Positions 31,449-42,900 of a stretch of 64,000 nt of DNA are shown here, one piece after another. The DNA comes from Marsupella aquatica. Taxonomy: Eukaryota; Marchantiophyta. The stretch lies in NCBI GenBank assembly GCA_973895155.1, contig OZ316891.1, positions 28,334,001 through 28,398,000 of the forward strand, written 5' to 3'. The stretch's first letter is position 1; every line of letters begins with the position of its first letter. The position numbers and the translations under genes are program-made. The notes under the pieces are model-generated. The model was given only the letters and a program-made list of their open reading frames with translations. It was not told where the DNA came from and did not search any database.

Positions 31449-33961
31449 ATGTCGATCCACAGCAACGAGATTCAAGAGAAGAGAAAGCGACTGTTCTATG
31501 ACGAAGACCACGAAGACATTAGTAGGAGCCGCTTGACAGCCGACGAATCTCGCCTGAGCACAATCCTGCAGCAAACTCTCGAGTATGCCACGGAATTCCT
31601 CTCTTCCATCCATGATCGACCAGTGGGAGTCCCCCCTGTCTTGTCCCACACATCCCTAGCAGAAGAAGGTGGAGACGCCTTCTCCTCTCAATCAACAGAA
31701 GCTAAATGTTCTCCTTCCTCTTACCCTTATGCTCCGTTAGCCACCCACGGAGTGGGAGCAGAAACAGCGCTGAACTCCTTCAAGCACCTCTACTCCGCAA
31801 GCATTTCGGGGAGCGCAGGCCCCCGCTACTTAGGATTCGTCACGGGAGGCTCTACGCCAGCGGCCATAGCAGGGGACTGGCTGGTGAGCACATTCGACCA
31901 GAACGCTGCCTATTCCGGAGACTCCAGCTCGAAGCACATCGAGAAAGAGGTCATCCACTGGCTCAGCGAACTATTCGGACTCTCGGATGCGCACAGCGGC
32001 GCTTTCGTCTCCGGCGCCACGATGGCGAACTTCGTGGGGCTCGCCATCGCTCGGCAGTGGGTGGCTCACCGCGCCGGGGTGGATGTCGCGCGCGACGGGC
32101 TCTACTCTCTCCCCCGAATCAAAGTCTTGAGTGGAAATGCTCACGCGAGTACATACAAGGCGCTTTCTATGTTGGGGATGGGACGGGGGTCTCTGGAGAG
32201 CGTGCAGTGTTTGAAGCATCGGGAGGCTGTCGATGTTGATGCTCTCCGGGATGCGATTCAAACTGGCAAGGAGGCAGGGGAGATGTGCATTGTTGTGGCC
32301 AATGCGGGAACCGTGAATTCAGGAGATTTTGATGATCTGGTTGAAATATCGAAGTTGAAGAACGAATTCGAGTTATGGCTGCACGTCGACGCTGCATTTG
32401 GAGGATTCGCAGCCTGCTCACCAAAGTAAGTGCAATGCTGGTGTTCCATTTCTCTCATGACACGATTTAGTCTTGGAAATGTGATGAGTAAATGAACAAT
32501 TTGTAAAGTAAGCGGATGCCCCTTTTGTGGGCTGAAATTCAACCTCCCCTAAGCTTCTGCTCATATGGGAAAAAATCAGTGGAACAATCTGTCCGAAACA
32601 ATCTCTGTGCGCTTGGACTCTTTAATGAACCACGTCTCACAAGTGGAGGTGTCGAGTCTACACGAGCTGAATTTATACTCAAAATAAGCACTTCTGACAT
32701 TGGAATTCTTCCAGCCTGCCTTCTGGCCGTTTGAATGGATTTCGTTTGGTTTTTTCGAGGCAAAAAAAAGAAGTAAGCCTGTCCAATTTTATGTCATCTG
32801 CAGTTTATGTACGAATGAAGCACTCCTTCCAGTGAAACAAATTCTTCCAGCCTGTCGAAGGGTATGTTTGTGTAACGTTATGAAGCACTCCTTCCAGTGA
32901 AACGAATTCTTCCAGCCTGTCAAAGGCCATGTTTGTGTAACGTTATAGGAAGGTGCAAAATTTTATGGTAGCTGATGTTCTCATAATGTAAGATTTGGTT
33001 CATTAATAGCTCCAAGCAAACAAATTCCAGATCCAGAAGTTTAGAGCCTTGAGATTGCGTACCTTATCCGCGAAGGAAGAGTAATAAATGTTGCAAAATC
33101 TTCAATTTCAGTATCTGAACTCTTTAGTTTCCGAAGGCATCACTTCGTGGAAAGTTATGGCGACAGCCTGAAACTTCAGTTTCTGGTGATGTAATCTGCA
33201 GGTTCTCACATCTCGTTGAGGGTCTGGATGCTGCGGATTCCATCACAGTCGATGCCCACAAGTGGCTGAATGTGCCTTACGATTCTGCCATGCAGTTCAC
33301 TCGCCATCGTGAGCTGCAGGTGGAGGTGTTCCAGAACAACGGGGCGTATTTGGGTGCCGTGTCGCTGGCCGACCCAGACTTCGTCCACCTCACACCCGAA
33401 AACTCTCGTCGGTTCCGCGCTCTCCCCGCCTGGTTCAGCCTCGTGGCATACGGCAAAGAAGGCTACAGAAACCTCGTGGAACAGAGCTGCGAAATGGCGT
33501 ATCAGCTAGGAAAGAAACTCACGAAGTCGCCTCATTTCACGTTGTTGACTCCGCCAATTCTCAACATTGTTACCTTCACTATCGGGAGAGGGGATCGAAC
33601 TGCCGCGGAAGTGTTTCGATTTCTCGATCTCGTGAATCAGAAGGGAGACACGTTTATGACGGCCACGAGAGTTGGACCCTATCATGCGATTCGAGCTGCA
33701 TTCTCAAACTGGCGGACTAGATATGTCGATGTGCAGGTCATCTGGCACTCTCTTCTCGAGGCGTATGTTAAGGGGCGTTTCCGCAGGATGAAAGAAGAAC
33801 AGGAGGACAAAGTGTTGCACGAGGAAGTCGATAAATCGGTAACACAAGAGATGGAATTGATGGAATATTTGGAAGACGAGATGAGAGAACAAGAGGTGCA
33901 AGAAGGAGAGGTGAATGAACACGAGCTCAACGAACAAGTCCGCAGAAAGGACAGTAGTTGA
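31449..33961 (+). CDS. PLP-dependent group II decarboxylase (aromatic-amino-acid/DABA decarboxylase-like)
   Basis: Two exons, 31449-32425 and 33202-33961, join across a GTAAGT...TGCAG intron and encode 578 residues. The PLP lysine is in TVDAHKWLNVPYDS (codon 33260-33262). Upstream are the substrate-side motif GPRYLGFVTGGSTPAA, the pocket segment SGATMANFVGLAIAR, GNAHAST with the ring-stacking histidine, and VDAAFGG with the Asp that binds the pyridine nitrogen. The C-terminal ~55 residues are Glu-rich and look disordered. The reaction expected of the family is decarboxylation of an amino acid to an amine; substrate cannot be read from sequence, and some relatives act as aldehyde synthases. 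The motifs are unlike typical plant tyrosine/tryptophan decarboxylases (NSPRFFAYFPS type) and more like a bacterial or fungal clade. I chose ATG 31449 because it is the first in-frame ATG. Confidence 0.85.
32815..32946. repeat. 65-bp tandem duplication in the decarboxylase intron
   Basis: Two copies start at 32815 and 32880 with ATGAAGCACTCCTTCCAGTG. Both contain ATTCTTCCAGCCTGTC and end GTTTGTGTAACGTTA. They differ at a few positions only. Confidence 0.9.
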
Positions 33962-34607
33962 AAGGATATCCTACCGAAATCATGGGTCCTCACGGACTTC
34001 CCTACACGAATCGAATGGTTACCGAGCCAAACTGTTAAATTCAGGAATTGAAAGAATCAGAGGTGAAAGATGAAGGGAAGCAAGAATTATTACAATCTCA
34101 TTGAAGACCTGTTGTGGCGCCTTAGTTTATGTGTAGCCGTAATGTTGAGGATGGGCTGCAAATTCTGCCTGCTCTGTTCACTGGCGAACTCGGCAGTCGG
34201 ATGTGGGAAGCACATGAAGGGGCGCTTCTATGAGCTCAGCTTCTCTAAACTGAATGAGAAAAATGTCTCGTTTGGATCCCTTTCTGCGAATTTCTTGGGT
34301 TCGGAATTCCCTGGGAAATAAGAACTCTGCAGGATTGCCGAAAATTTTAGACCTGCTTCCCTACAGCGGGTGCCACCAAATTCAGTTCGACGAGGCCTAA
34401 TGACAGCTGAGGTCCTCTCTTTGCGTTGGGACATGCGTGTGGTACATCCCAGCTATCGACCATCTCTAGCAGGGAGACGTAGACAGCAGTTTGCGAACTG
34501 AGGTGGAGTAGATATGTCCTTCATTTTGGTTCGAATGCATATACGATATCTACTTCAATTTGAAAAGATCGCTACACGATCCACTCCAATGGGCTCGTGT
34601 ACAGATT
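33962..34607. other. Downstream of the decarboxylase gene; probable 3' UTR then spacer
   Basis: No conserved gene. A short frame from ATG 34070 (83 codons) has no recognisable domain and probably lies in the 3' UTR. Confidence 0.35.
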
Positions 34608-34905
34608 GCTCAATATTTGGCTTTCTCCACTCTCGGGTCCAGATGTCTCAATATTTGGTTGTCTCAATTTCATAGCTCTGTCTCCAATCTCGGGTCCAGC
34701 TGTCTCAATATTTGGTTGTCTCAATTTCATAGCTCTGTCTCCAATCTCGGGTCCAGATTTCTCAATATTTGGTTGTCTCAATTTAATAGCTCCACTCTCG
34801 AGTCCAAATTTCTCAATTTCTGGATCGTATTTTCAAAGCTCTATCTCCACTCTCGGGTACAGATTTCTCAATTTCTGGATTATCTATTCATAGTTCTATC
34901 TCTAG
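34608..34905. repeat. 57-bp minisatellite
   Basis: Units carry CTCGGGTCCAG, TCTCAATATTTGGTTGTCTCAATTTCATAGCTC. TCGGGTCC recurs at 34633, 34690 and 34747, exactly 57 bp apart, with more diverged copies on both sides (TCTCAATTTCTGGAT forms). The unit is 19 codons long, so reading frames stay open through it. That explains the long forward and reverse frames, and I do not call a gene. Confidence 0.88.
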
Positions 34906-35999
34906 TCTAAGCAACCGGAGAGGCCCCAACGACGACGTTCCAGCCCTTTCTGGGCTTACTGTACTAAAGAAAACTTCCGGAGAGTTAGGTGCCCAAAGCT
35001 TAGAGGGAAAGGAGTGGTTTTGAAACATTATTCACAATTTTGGTGTCTCCTGCATTCTAGGTTGTGACTCCTTGTCAAGCTGAGGCTATCACTATCTGCT
35101 CCGGAGTAGTGAAAGCCTAGCCTGGGCTTACCAAAGCAATGAAAATCCAAGTTTCTGAAAGCACTTCAATGTTCTTCCAGTAAATGTTAGAAATTCCTTA
35201 GTCTTTCCTCTTCAAATTGCACATATAGTCAAGCCTCTTCTCGTGCATTTCTAATGCTCATTTGCTCTTCCCCGCAGTGCACCATCGCTGTCTACTAGTT
35301 ACCAATTTCCGTTCTGTAGCATTCAGATTTGAAAGTGTTCCATCACGAATACCACAAGTCACAACAAACGTGCTCCACAAACAGCTTCACATAACAGCTT
35401 ACAATGAACATTCTCGCAGCGTTGTCTCATTTATAGACGGCTAAGTAGACCAGTCTAAGAGTAAGCAAAACGACTTAAACCCTCCAGATACTGTCACTTC
35501 CAAGCGATGAATCTGTAGTTGAAAGAGGAAGTGGTGGTTGGATACATTCAACAAAGCGACCTATTCGCAAAAGACTATTCACAGCTAAATCCGTGATCTC
35601 CAAGAACGTGCGGATGGTGTGAGACTGCACTGTGATGAACTACGGTCATCTCTAGCATAAATTAAGGACATCATTTCAGAACTCTAAACCCCCAAGACCC
35701 GGAAAGACCTCTCCATAGGCTCTGGCTCTGCATACCTCCTCATAACAAGGGTGCTATCTACTGGTGATTGCTTCTATATACGGTACATGACATCGGCACT
35801 GCTACTGTGCATGAGCAAGTAACCCCATGGCCTGAAGGTGTGAACTACTACACTATCGTCTCCGCAGGGTTAGCACTTAAAACATTCTCGGCCAGTCAGT
35901 TGTAGAATTTAATCATGACCACATTTGGTATTGCACACCAACTGCAAGAAACTAACTGTCGAAGGAGTAAGCTGAGCTGACAAAGGATGAATTAATTAC
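34906..35999. other. Spacer without recognised genes
   Basis: Mixed-composition DNA with short frames only. No mobile-element ends were found. Confidence 0.35.
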
Positions 36000-36052
36000 A
36001 TGAGGGAGGCGGTTGCCAAGGCCTTCAGCTGTGCAAGAATGAATTCCATCCG
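36000..36052 (-). pseudogene. Duplicated C-terminal coding segment of pyroglutamyl peptidase
   Basis: On the minus strand this encodes MEFILAQLKALATASLM followed by a stop. It aligns with the end of the adjacent peptidase gene, LEFVAALLQVLATILIC followed by a stop. The nucleotide text is also related (GCCAAGGCCTTCAGCTGTGCA against GCCAAGACCTGCAGCAGTGCA on the plus strand). It may be an alternative last exon or the only surviving piece of a tandem copy. Confidence 0.6.
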
Positions 36053-36118
36053 GATTTTGGTACACGACAGCAAGAACCTGATTATGGAGCTGCTAGAGGA
36101 GAAATTAGACTTCGACCT

Positions 36119-36826
36119 TCAGCAGATTAAGATGGTAGCCAAGACCTGCAGCAGTGCAGCCACGAATTCGAGCTGGGTCTGTGCCTGAATGGCAGCAAAC
36201 GGGGGGACGTGGACGAAGAGACACTTCGTGCCATGGTTGGCAGCATGTCTGAGGGACTGGTAGTACACATAGTTACACACAAAGAGTCCGGCATCGTAAG
36301 ACACAGCCGCATCAAACCCTAACTTCAACAATTCAGCCACAATTTTGCCAGTCGGAAATACTGTCTCTCTCACGGTTGAAATTGGGCCGTCCTCTTCGAC
36401 GATTCTCTTCTTATCTGGTTGCCATCCCATCTCGTCTGCGCATCGGAAGGTCGCCTCGTTCACTGCTCGTTGCTCTACCTTGAAGCATCTAGCTCCCGTA
36501 TCGACCCCAAAGTGAATCCACACCACATCACCCTGTCCACCCACCGAATTTTGTGGCACAGCCACAGAGTCTACCAAGCTGCCTCCTCCATTGGAACACT
36601 TGGAGTCCAAGAGCTCTAGTAAGAACTGTAGCCCTCCGAGGCCTGCCGTCTCCAGCACCGTGCAGCTCTCTATGGTTGCCCCGAGAGGCAACGCTCGGTT
36701 TTCCATGTATTCCTTGAGCTTGCTCATCAGCACCATGGTGGGATTCAGAGGCACGTTGTAGAACTTGTTGAATCCTGTGAGATGGAACTCAATTGGAGAT
36801 GGTGCTGCTTCAGCTTCGGACCCCAT
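36119..36826 (-). CDS. Pyroglutamyl peptidase I (pyrrolidone-carboxylate peptidase), C15 family
   Basis: A single uninterrupted frame of 235 codons starts at ATG 36826 (MGSEAEAAPSPIEF); the open frame further upstream has no ATG. The fold starts with HLTGFNKFYNVPLNPT, the family's N-terminal G-F-x-x-F-x-x-x-x-N-P-T motif. WIHFGVDTGA and EQRAVNEATFRCADEMGW cover the Glu-containing active-site region. YDAGLFVCNYVYYQSL supplies the catalytic Cys, and CLFVHVPPF the catalytic His. The enzyme removes N-terminal pyroglutamate from peptides in the cytosol. Length fits plant homologues (about 210-220 residues) with a short N-terminal extension. The gene appears intronless here; a possible alternative C-terminus lies just downstream. 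Confidence 0.9.
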   Translation of the reverse strand: MGSEAEAAPSPIEFHLTGFNKFYNVPLNPTMVLMSKLKEYMENRALPLGATIESCTVLETAGLGGLQFLLELLDSKCSNGGGSLVDSVAVPQNSVGGQGDVVWIHFGVDTGARCFKVEQRAVNEATFRCADEMGWQPDKKRIVEEDGPISTVRETVFPTGKIVAELLKLGFDAAVSYDAGLFVCNYVYYQSLRHAANHGTKCLFVHVPPFAAIQAQTQLEFVAALLQVLATILIC

Positions 36827-38640
36827 TTTCCTCGTCTTCGAACTCTCTACCTGCCTCTCTGTCAAATTGATTGCCTTCGTTCTTGGGTCCTTTCGAATTG
36901 GAAGGTCTTCTGCTTCCTTTTCCTGCTTTCAGTCGATTTGGGAGAGAGCATGAAGGATGACGATCCTTGTGCTGGAGCTCTTTTCTATGCTTTTTCTCGT
37001 GACACAGCAACTTTTATGTACAAATGTGACGTGCGCTTCACTTTTCTCCCTCACCCAGTTATGATCTGAATGATCATTGTTTTACTACAAGTATTTAATT
37101 AATCCACAAGTTACCTCATACAGTACTCCCAGTAGCATAGTTTCTAAGGTTAATTAATGCACAAGTCACCTGGTAAAGTTTTCTTTTTTAATTGGGCTAA
37201 TTTGTAAGGTATTTTCCTTTTCGCCAGGTGGCCAATGTTCCCTTGTGTGAACTAAAGGAGACATTGAGGAACGTTCCTTCCCTAATCTTCTTAGATTAAT
37301 ATCTGACTGGGAGATCTCCCTAGATTTAAAGATTACCATTAAATTCAGGTTAATGGTGTATGAGACTATCGGCTCACTGTGGTGCATTTTCCAAAACTCT
37401 AACCACCAAAACTATTATCAACATGCTGTCTACCACTAGTCTCCAGCCTCGTTTCCAGCTTGCTAATAGCTGCTTCTGCTGTTGTCAGCCTGAAAAACGT
37501 GTTAAGCCTCCTTAGCCACACTTGTTTGGAACAATTCTTTCACTTGACTTGTGAACAACTGTTGTGCCGCCAGTTTACCCTTCTCTTTGACTTACTCAGG
37601 CATGTTGTGCCAGTTTACCCTTCTCTTTGACTTACTCAGGTATGTTTGTATTCCGACCCTGGAATGTACTTATCGGCTTAATTCCTTAAGCCTGCTGAGG
37701 GTCTTTCCCAGATTATACGACCCACACTAAAACACTCTGAATGCCTCACATTCTTTCAGAATTGGGTGCGGCAATCTCTGATCAAGTCGGGGCAACTCAA
37801 ACTCTGCTCACTAGTTCCACTCCTTCTGACTTAACCAATCAAGCAAAATGCATCTACAGTTCATAGTGTTTCTTGGCGTTACTTGCAAGGACTTGCAAAC
37901 TAAGCCAACAAAGGCCAACTCAACTCAAGTGATTATTCATAGATTCAAGACAACTGTTGTTTACTTATACCAAGCGTTCAAGATATAGCCAAGAGCTTTC
38001 CTAACTCACAAAGTGATTCAGAACACTGATGCACTAAAGGCTCAACTAAGAAAAAACTTAAACATCCACACTGCAAAGGTTTTTATCCTTGGAGCGCTTC
38101 AGCCCCAAGTGATCCAAGAATATCCAAACTACCTAACACTAGCCTACACTGGTATTCTCCTCAAATTAAAACAAAATTTCATCACTTATTAACACCACTT
38201 GACTTAAGAATAGGTCTATTGACTGATCACAGTTTCTGTAATTGCAGACATTAAAAAATCAGATTTATTTTCAGAATATTCCATCCAAATTGTCGTAACA
38301 GCCCTCAACATTGTGGTGACACTTGCAAAACATGTGGGGAAAAGTATATCTGCTTCCTTGCAATGTCAACAGTGCACAAGGCTGGTAGTGCCCCTCCATT
38401 GTAGTTTTTGGGGAGGACACATGGATACCCTACATCAAGTCATGGCCATTGGATCCCCCTTGATTTAAGGCAATAGTTAGATTTTGGCAACCTATTGGGA
38501 AACTTGCTAATGGAATGCCCCAAAATGTAGAAAATTTTGTCAAAAGTGAATCTAGCAAATTATATTCGCCACGATGAAAAGCCGCTAAGCCCCTAAATTT
38601 TGAATGGGCTGTTTGGCTAACAATCACCAAAATAACCCAC
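36827..38640. other. Spacer with a 40-bp tandem duplication at 37567-37646
   Basis: No gene is recognised. CAGTTTACCCTTCTCTTTGACTTACTCAGG occurs twice 40 bp apart, starting at 37571 and 37611. The rest is AT-rich with short frames. The 5' UTR and promoter of the peptidase gene should lie within about 36827-37100. Confidence 0.4.
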
Positions 38641-39100
38641 ACACTAGCACTTTGGATCCCTAAACGTTTTTGGGGCTGTTTGGCTGGAAAATGCAAAAGC
38701 AAGATTCCCTCGCACAGGAACTCTGGCTTCCTCATTGTTGTTGGGATATTTGGCTCAAAAGTCCAATGCGCTGGAACTCTGGATTGCAAAAAGTTATATG
38801 GGATGATGTGTGGATCAAAAATTCAAAACAAATCCAATGCCTGAAGCTGTGGATCCCTGCATGGTTTTTGGGCTGGTTGCTAAGAAATGCAAGAAAATCT
38901 ATTGAACTGGACGTCTGGCTCCCTAAACCCTTTGTGCACTACTTCCCATGTCCAGAGTTTTGCTTCAAAGTGGGAAATTAAATACAAACCACTGGAACTC
39001 TGTATCCCTGAACGTTTTTGGGCTACTTCACACTGTCCAGGGCATGTCTGAAAAATGCAAAAAACAATCCCACTCACAGGAACTTTGGATCCCTAAACGT
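38641..39100. repeat. Diverged tandem repeats with GGATCCCTAAACGTTTTTGGGCT core
   Basis: At least four imperfect copies of GGAACTCTGGATCCCTAAACGTTTTTGGGCT and TGGCTGGAAAATGCAAAA-like text occur at irregular spacing (near 38650, 38770-38870, 38900 and 38995-39100). An inverted relative lies just upstream at about 38600. The remnant looks like an old satellite or a decayed mobile element. Confidence 0.6.
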
Positions 39101-39198
39101 TGTTTATATTAGAACATTGCTATGATGGCAAATCCACCTGACCTGCTCATGAATGTTATTTTCATAGGTAGTTATTTCATTTTTAATTTGCTTTAGGG

Positions 39199-39610
39199 TA
39201 CTCCATGCTTTGTAGGTCCTGAGTTTTTGAATATAAACCCCCCTTTAAAAATTTTCCTCCCCTTTTATTCTTCTATATGAATTACTATGTAAAGTACCCT
39301 CACCTCCGTCCCAACACCTTGGCGCTTCCTCATTGAGAGGCTCCGTACTCTAGGAGCTTCGAACCCTCGACATTCACTCCCCAACCTACTCCATGCTTTG
39401 TAGGTCCTGAGTTTTTGAATATAAACCCCCCTTTAAAAATTTTCCTCCCCTTTTATTCTTCTATATGAATTACTATGTAAAGTACCCTCACCTCCGTCCC
39501 AACACCTTGGCGCTTCCTCGTTGAGAGGCTCCGTATTCTAGGAGCTTCGAACCCTCGACATTCACTCCCCAACCTACTCCTTCAACCATTGGGCCGCGCA
39601 CACCCAAGGG
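39199..39610 (-). repeat. tRNA-derived SINE-like repeat with a 188-bp tandem duplication
   Basis: CTCCATGCTTTGTAGGTCCTGAG starts at 39201 and again at 39389, so a 188-bp unit is present twice with about two differences. On the minus strand the outer end (about 39605 downward) reads CGGCCCAATGG, like a pol III A box. GGGTTCGAAGCTCC follows about 35 bp later, like a B box. This spacing is that of a tRNA head, so the repeat is probably a SINE whose body was duplicated. Only one copy is in the window, so family status is unproven. Confidence 0.55.
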
Positions 39611-39985
39611 TGTCATCATGGCATGTAGGGTAATTCTTGAGGGCCTCCATGGCACTCGTCATCTTGCTAGCAAACAACTTCAAAAATTCACATGTTGGAG
39701 AGAGCAATTTTTCTTGATTTTCTGTGCTGCCACAATTGGATAGTCAACTGAGACAACTTACCCTAAATCCTAATTTTGACTCCTAACAACAAACTCCAAT
39801 AAACATCAGGTTGTCATAGTACATTCTTTGGTGACTTTATTGTTACTAGAGCCTTCTTGAAGATGAGATCATATCTAGCCGACTGCGTTATCTGGAGAAC
39901 GCCTCGAGTGTCACACAGAAAAACTATTGCATTGCTTGACACCAACCATCTGACAGCTGAGGCACCTCCCAAAGAAATCATGTAC

Positions 39986-42900
39986 TTAGTCAGCATCCAT
40001 ATCTTCTTCCTGTGCAGCCTTGGCAACTGCCTTTGCTTCCGCCAAAAGGTCAGAAGGAACCTGCCACGTCCATAGGCTAAAACTTCAGCATTTCATCTGA
40101 ATTGATCTAAAATCACCCCACTCTTGACCAGGTTTATGGTGGGGATTTCGATTTAACTGGAACCACGATTTCGAATTCATAGGCATCAAGTATATCTGTA
40201 TGAACCCTTGCATAAATTGAGTACGATGGTATGCTACCATGAGAGCTGGTCCAACCGGGACTTGACTTGTGGCGCATTTCTGCACTCTATACAGTGATAA
40301 GTTCATTGACAGCACGATAGAAAGACAAAAATCTCACCCGCTGATGCTCTCGCTTGGACTCCTCACAGATCCAACTCATTTCCAGCTCAAAAGCCTTGTC
40401 CTTAGCTTCATCGTGGACACTATATATTCTGCACTCGAGGATGGTCACTAAAATCAGTGATCCTCTTGGACATTGATCAGATGAATCTCGAAATCCGATA
40501 GATCTAAAACTTCTTCTGGCACATGATAGACAACACCTTGAAACGCTTGGAACAGTAACAAAAAACCACATAGAGCCAATGTCTCCATTCTAGTTTTACA
40601 AATCGATCTATAGTGCAAGTTTTGAAACAATCGATGCGACAAAAAACATAATAAATCTAGTTGAACATGCAGTGATGCCAAGTGAAAAGGACCTGAACGG
40701 AAAGAAAAGTTCTTACATCTTTGCCACAGCAATAACTCCTTCCCGGCATGTCATTTGTGAAAGTTTCAACTTCTCAATCTCCCTATTAAACAGTATGTTT
40801 CACGAGCTTCAGATTTCACGAGGATCACCACAAATATGTATTTCAATACTAAGCTTCCCTGTAATAACATACATCTGACAACAATAACACCTAGACGACA
40901 AATCACACAAGTCATTCATACATCACACTGAGTACATGTGCACCAGAATCATGAGATCAACCATAGAGAACACTCACGTCTTGGCTGCTTGTCGACCTTT
41001 TCCTACAGCCGCGCCAAAGTAACGCTGCACCAAAACCATCTATCGACATCAGTATCACCCATTGCCACTGGATGCCTGAGCCAAATGTATCAGGACCCAT
41101 TTGTCTGGTTTAAGAGTCCCTTTAGAGGAAAAATGACAGGAAGCGGTGGATCCGTTCTGCCTAATGAATTCTTTAAGATGACAAGAGGAAAGTACATAAG
41201 CAACACCGGATGGCTCAATCATGTACAATTGGGGCCCGTCCCTATCGTATCCTCCTAAAATTGCAGAAGAACCATAGGGTCTGCATACATCAATCACAAG
41301 CAATTAAGTAGACGCAAACGAGTCGACACGGAACAACGACAGCAACAAAGGAGCAAAGATCAGCAACAAAGGAGCAAGACTACTATCCAATGATCTGACA
41401 AAGCTATCAAGTATACCTTCAAATTGACAATTAGTAAGGCTAGACATGAATCTGAATACGACCTTTGATCCACCTTCCCCAATGGTGAACCCATTTACAT
41501 GACATGCTCAAATCCAAGATTCCTTAGTCAAATTTAGACAGACTCTCCAAAGAACTCAAAGGAAGTTATCATTTGAAAGTGGTATGGACTACAAACCTGA
41601 GCCACCAGTAAAGGGTACATAAGTGTACATAGTGAGCAACTCTATCGCAGAGTTCTTTAGTTGGGATCTCCTCCCCATAGAAGCTGCAAATAGCAAGAAG
41701 CAAAGTTGAATTGTGGTTAAGCAAATATCCAAATCTATTGTACACCTACCTAGGACAATTAAAGTTCAAACTGTCAAGATCCAACCTAATAGCGAAGTAG
41801 TCAGTTCGATATCGAAGGGTCTCGTATTTATCATCCCCTAGCGTCCAAGCGGCACCTGACGGTCGCTGGAATCGAGAACGTTACACGTAAACCCAGGTCT
41901 CAAATAAAACAAACACAGTCCAACCCACGCCGGGGTATTGAATTAGGCAAACACCCATTTGCACGACTCTACATCAGATCTATCCACTGAATCGTCTACT
42001 ACACAGCAGAATAGGGTTCGGGGTTTAGGCTTCACTCGTCCAAGTTCACCACACCCATCCGCAATTATTATCATCACTTATTATCTCGTCGAACGACAGT
42101 TTTGCAGACTATGACATAGGCTGTACAAGAAAGAGTGTGGCCTGAAGTTGACATTGAGCTGGAGAAGGGCACTGAATATTTTCCTGCCGGATACGGGCAT
42201 AAGATGACAATAAAACACCTTTGAATGTTCAGCACGTACACTACGTTCTGCTTACAAAAGCTTCTTAACAGCAATCTGTAGTGGAAAACTTGCTGCAAAC
42301 ACACCTCAAATAATTTGCAGCCTCTGCTCTAGCACGCGTAACTATCTGCCTTCCATCAGCTGCCAAACCGGCAATAGCCTGCCGGAAAACCAGCACAAGA
42401 TTCGATGATTTTCAAGAAGTTCCAATCGATGAGCGAATTAGTAAAAGGCCTGATGCGAAACTGAGAGATTGGTTGCATAAAACCCATCTTTCAGCCCCTG
42501 GAAATAACGAAGCTGATATGACCAGATATACACTTCAGTGATGTGAGTTGCCATTGAATTAAAAACCGGGTAAGAAAAGAGAATCCAGGCTCTCGAAATT
42601 TCCAGAAATCCCAGATCCATGTGCTGAGAATTACAAGATACGTCAAAGTCTCTGCAATTACCAATCCCCAGCACAACAACATAATGGCAGCCAATAAACT
42701 GACACCTTGGATAAATGTTCTACGTGAAAATAGGCCTTGAAGCTCATATTTTCCACCGTTCATTTGTGATATAAGCTTCAGTTACTTACCATGCCAGAGT
42801 GACGATTCACAGAATGAATTCTTCTGTTGGATCCTTCCAGCAACATCTTTGAGGCGATGAGTTTCTCCACTCCCTAAAACAATTCGTTTAAATCCAATCA

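Noticed and set aside
34560-34910. Forward and reverse frames with repeated SVSNLGS / MKLRQPNIE text
   Set aside because: They reflect the 57-bp minisatellite, 19 codons per unit, open on both strands.
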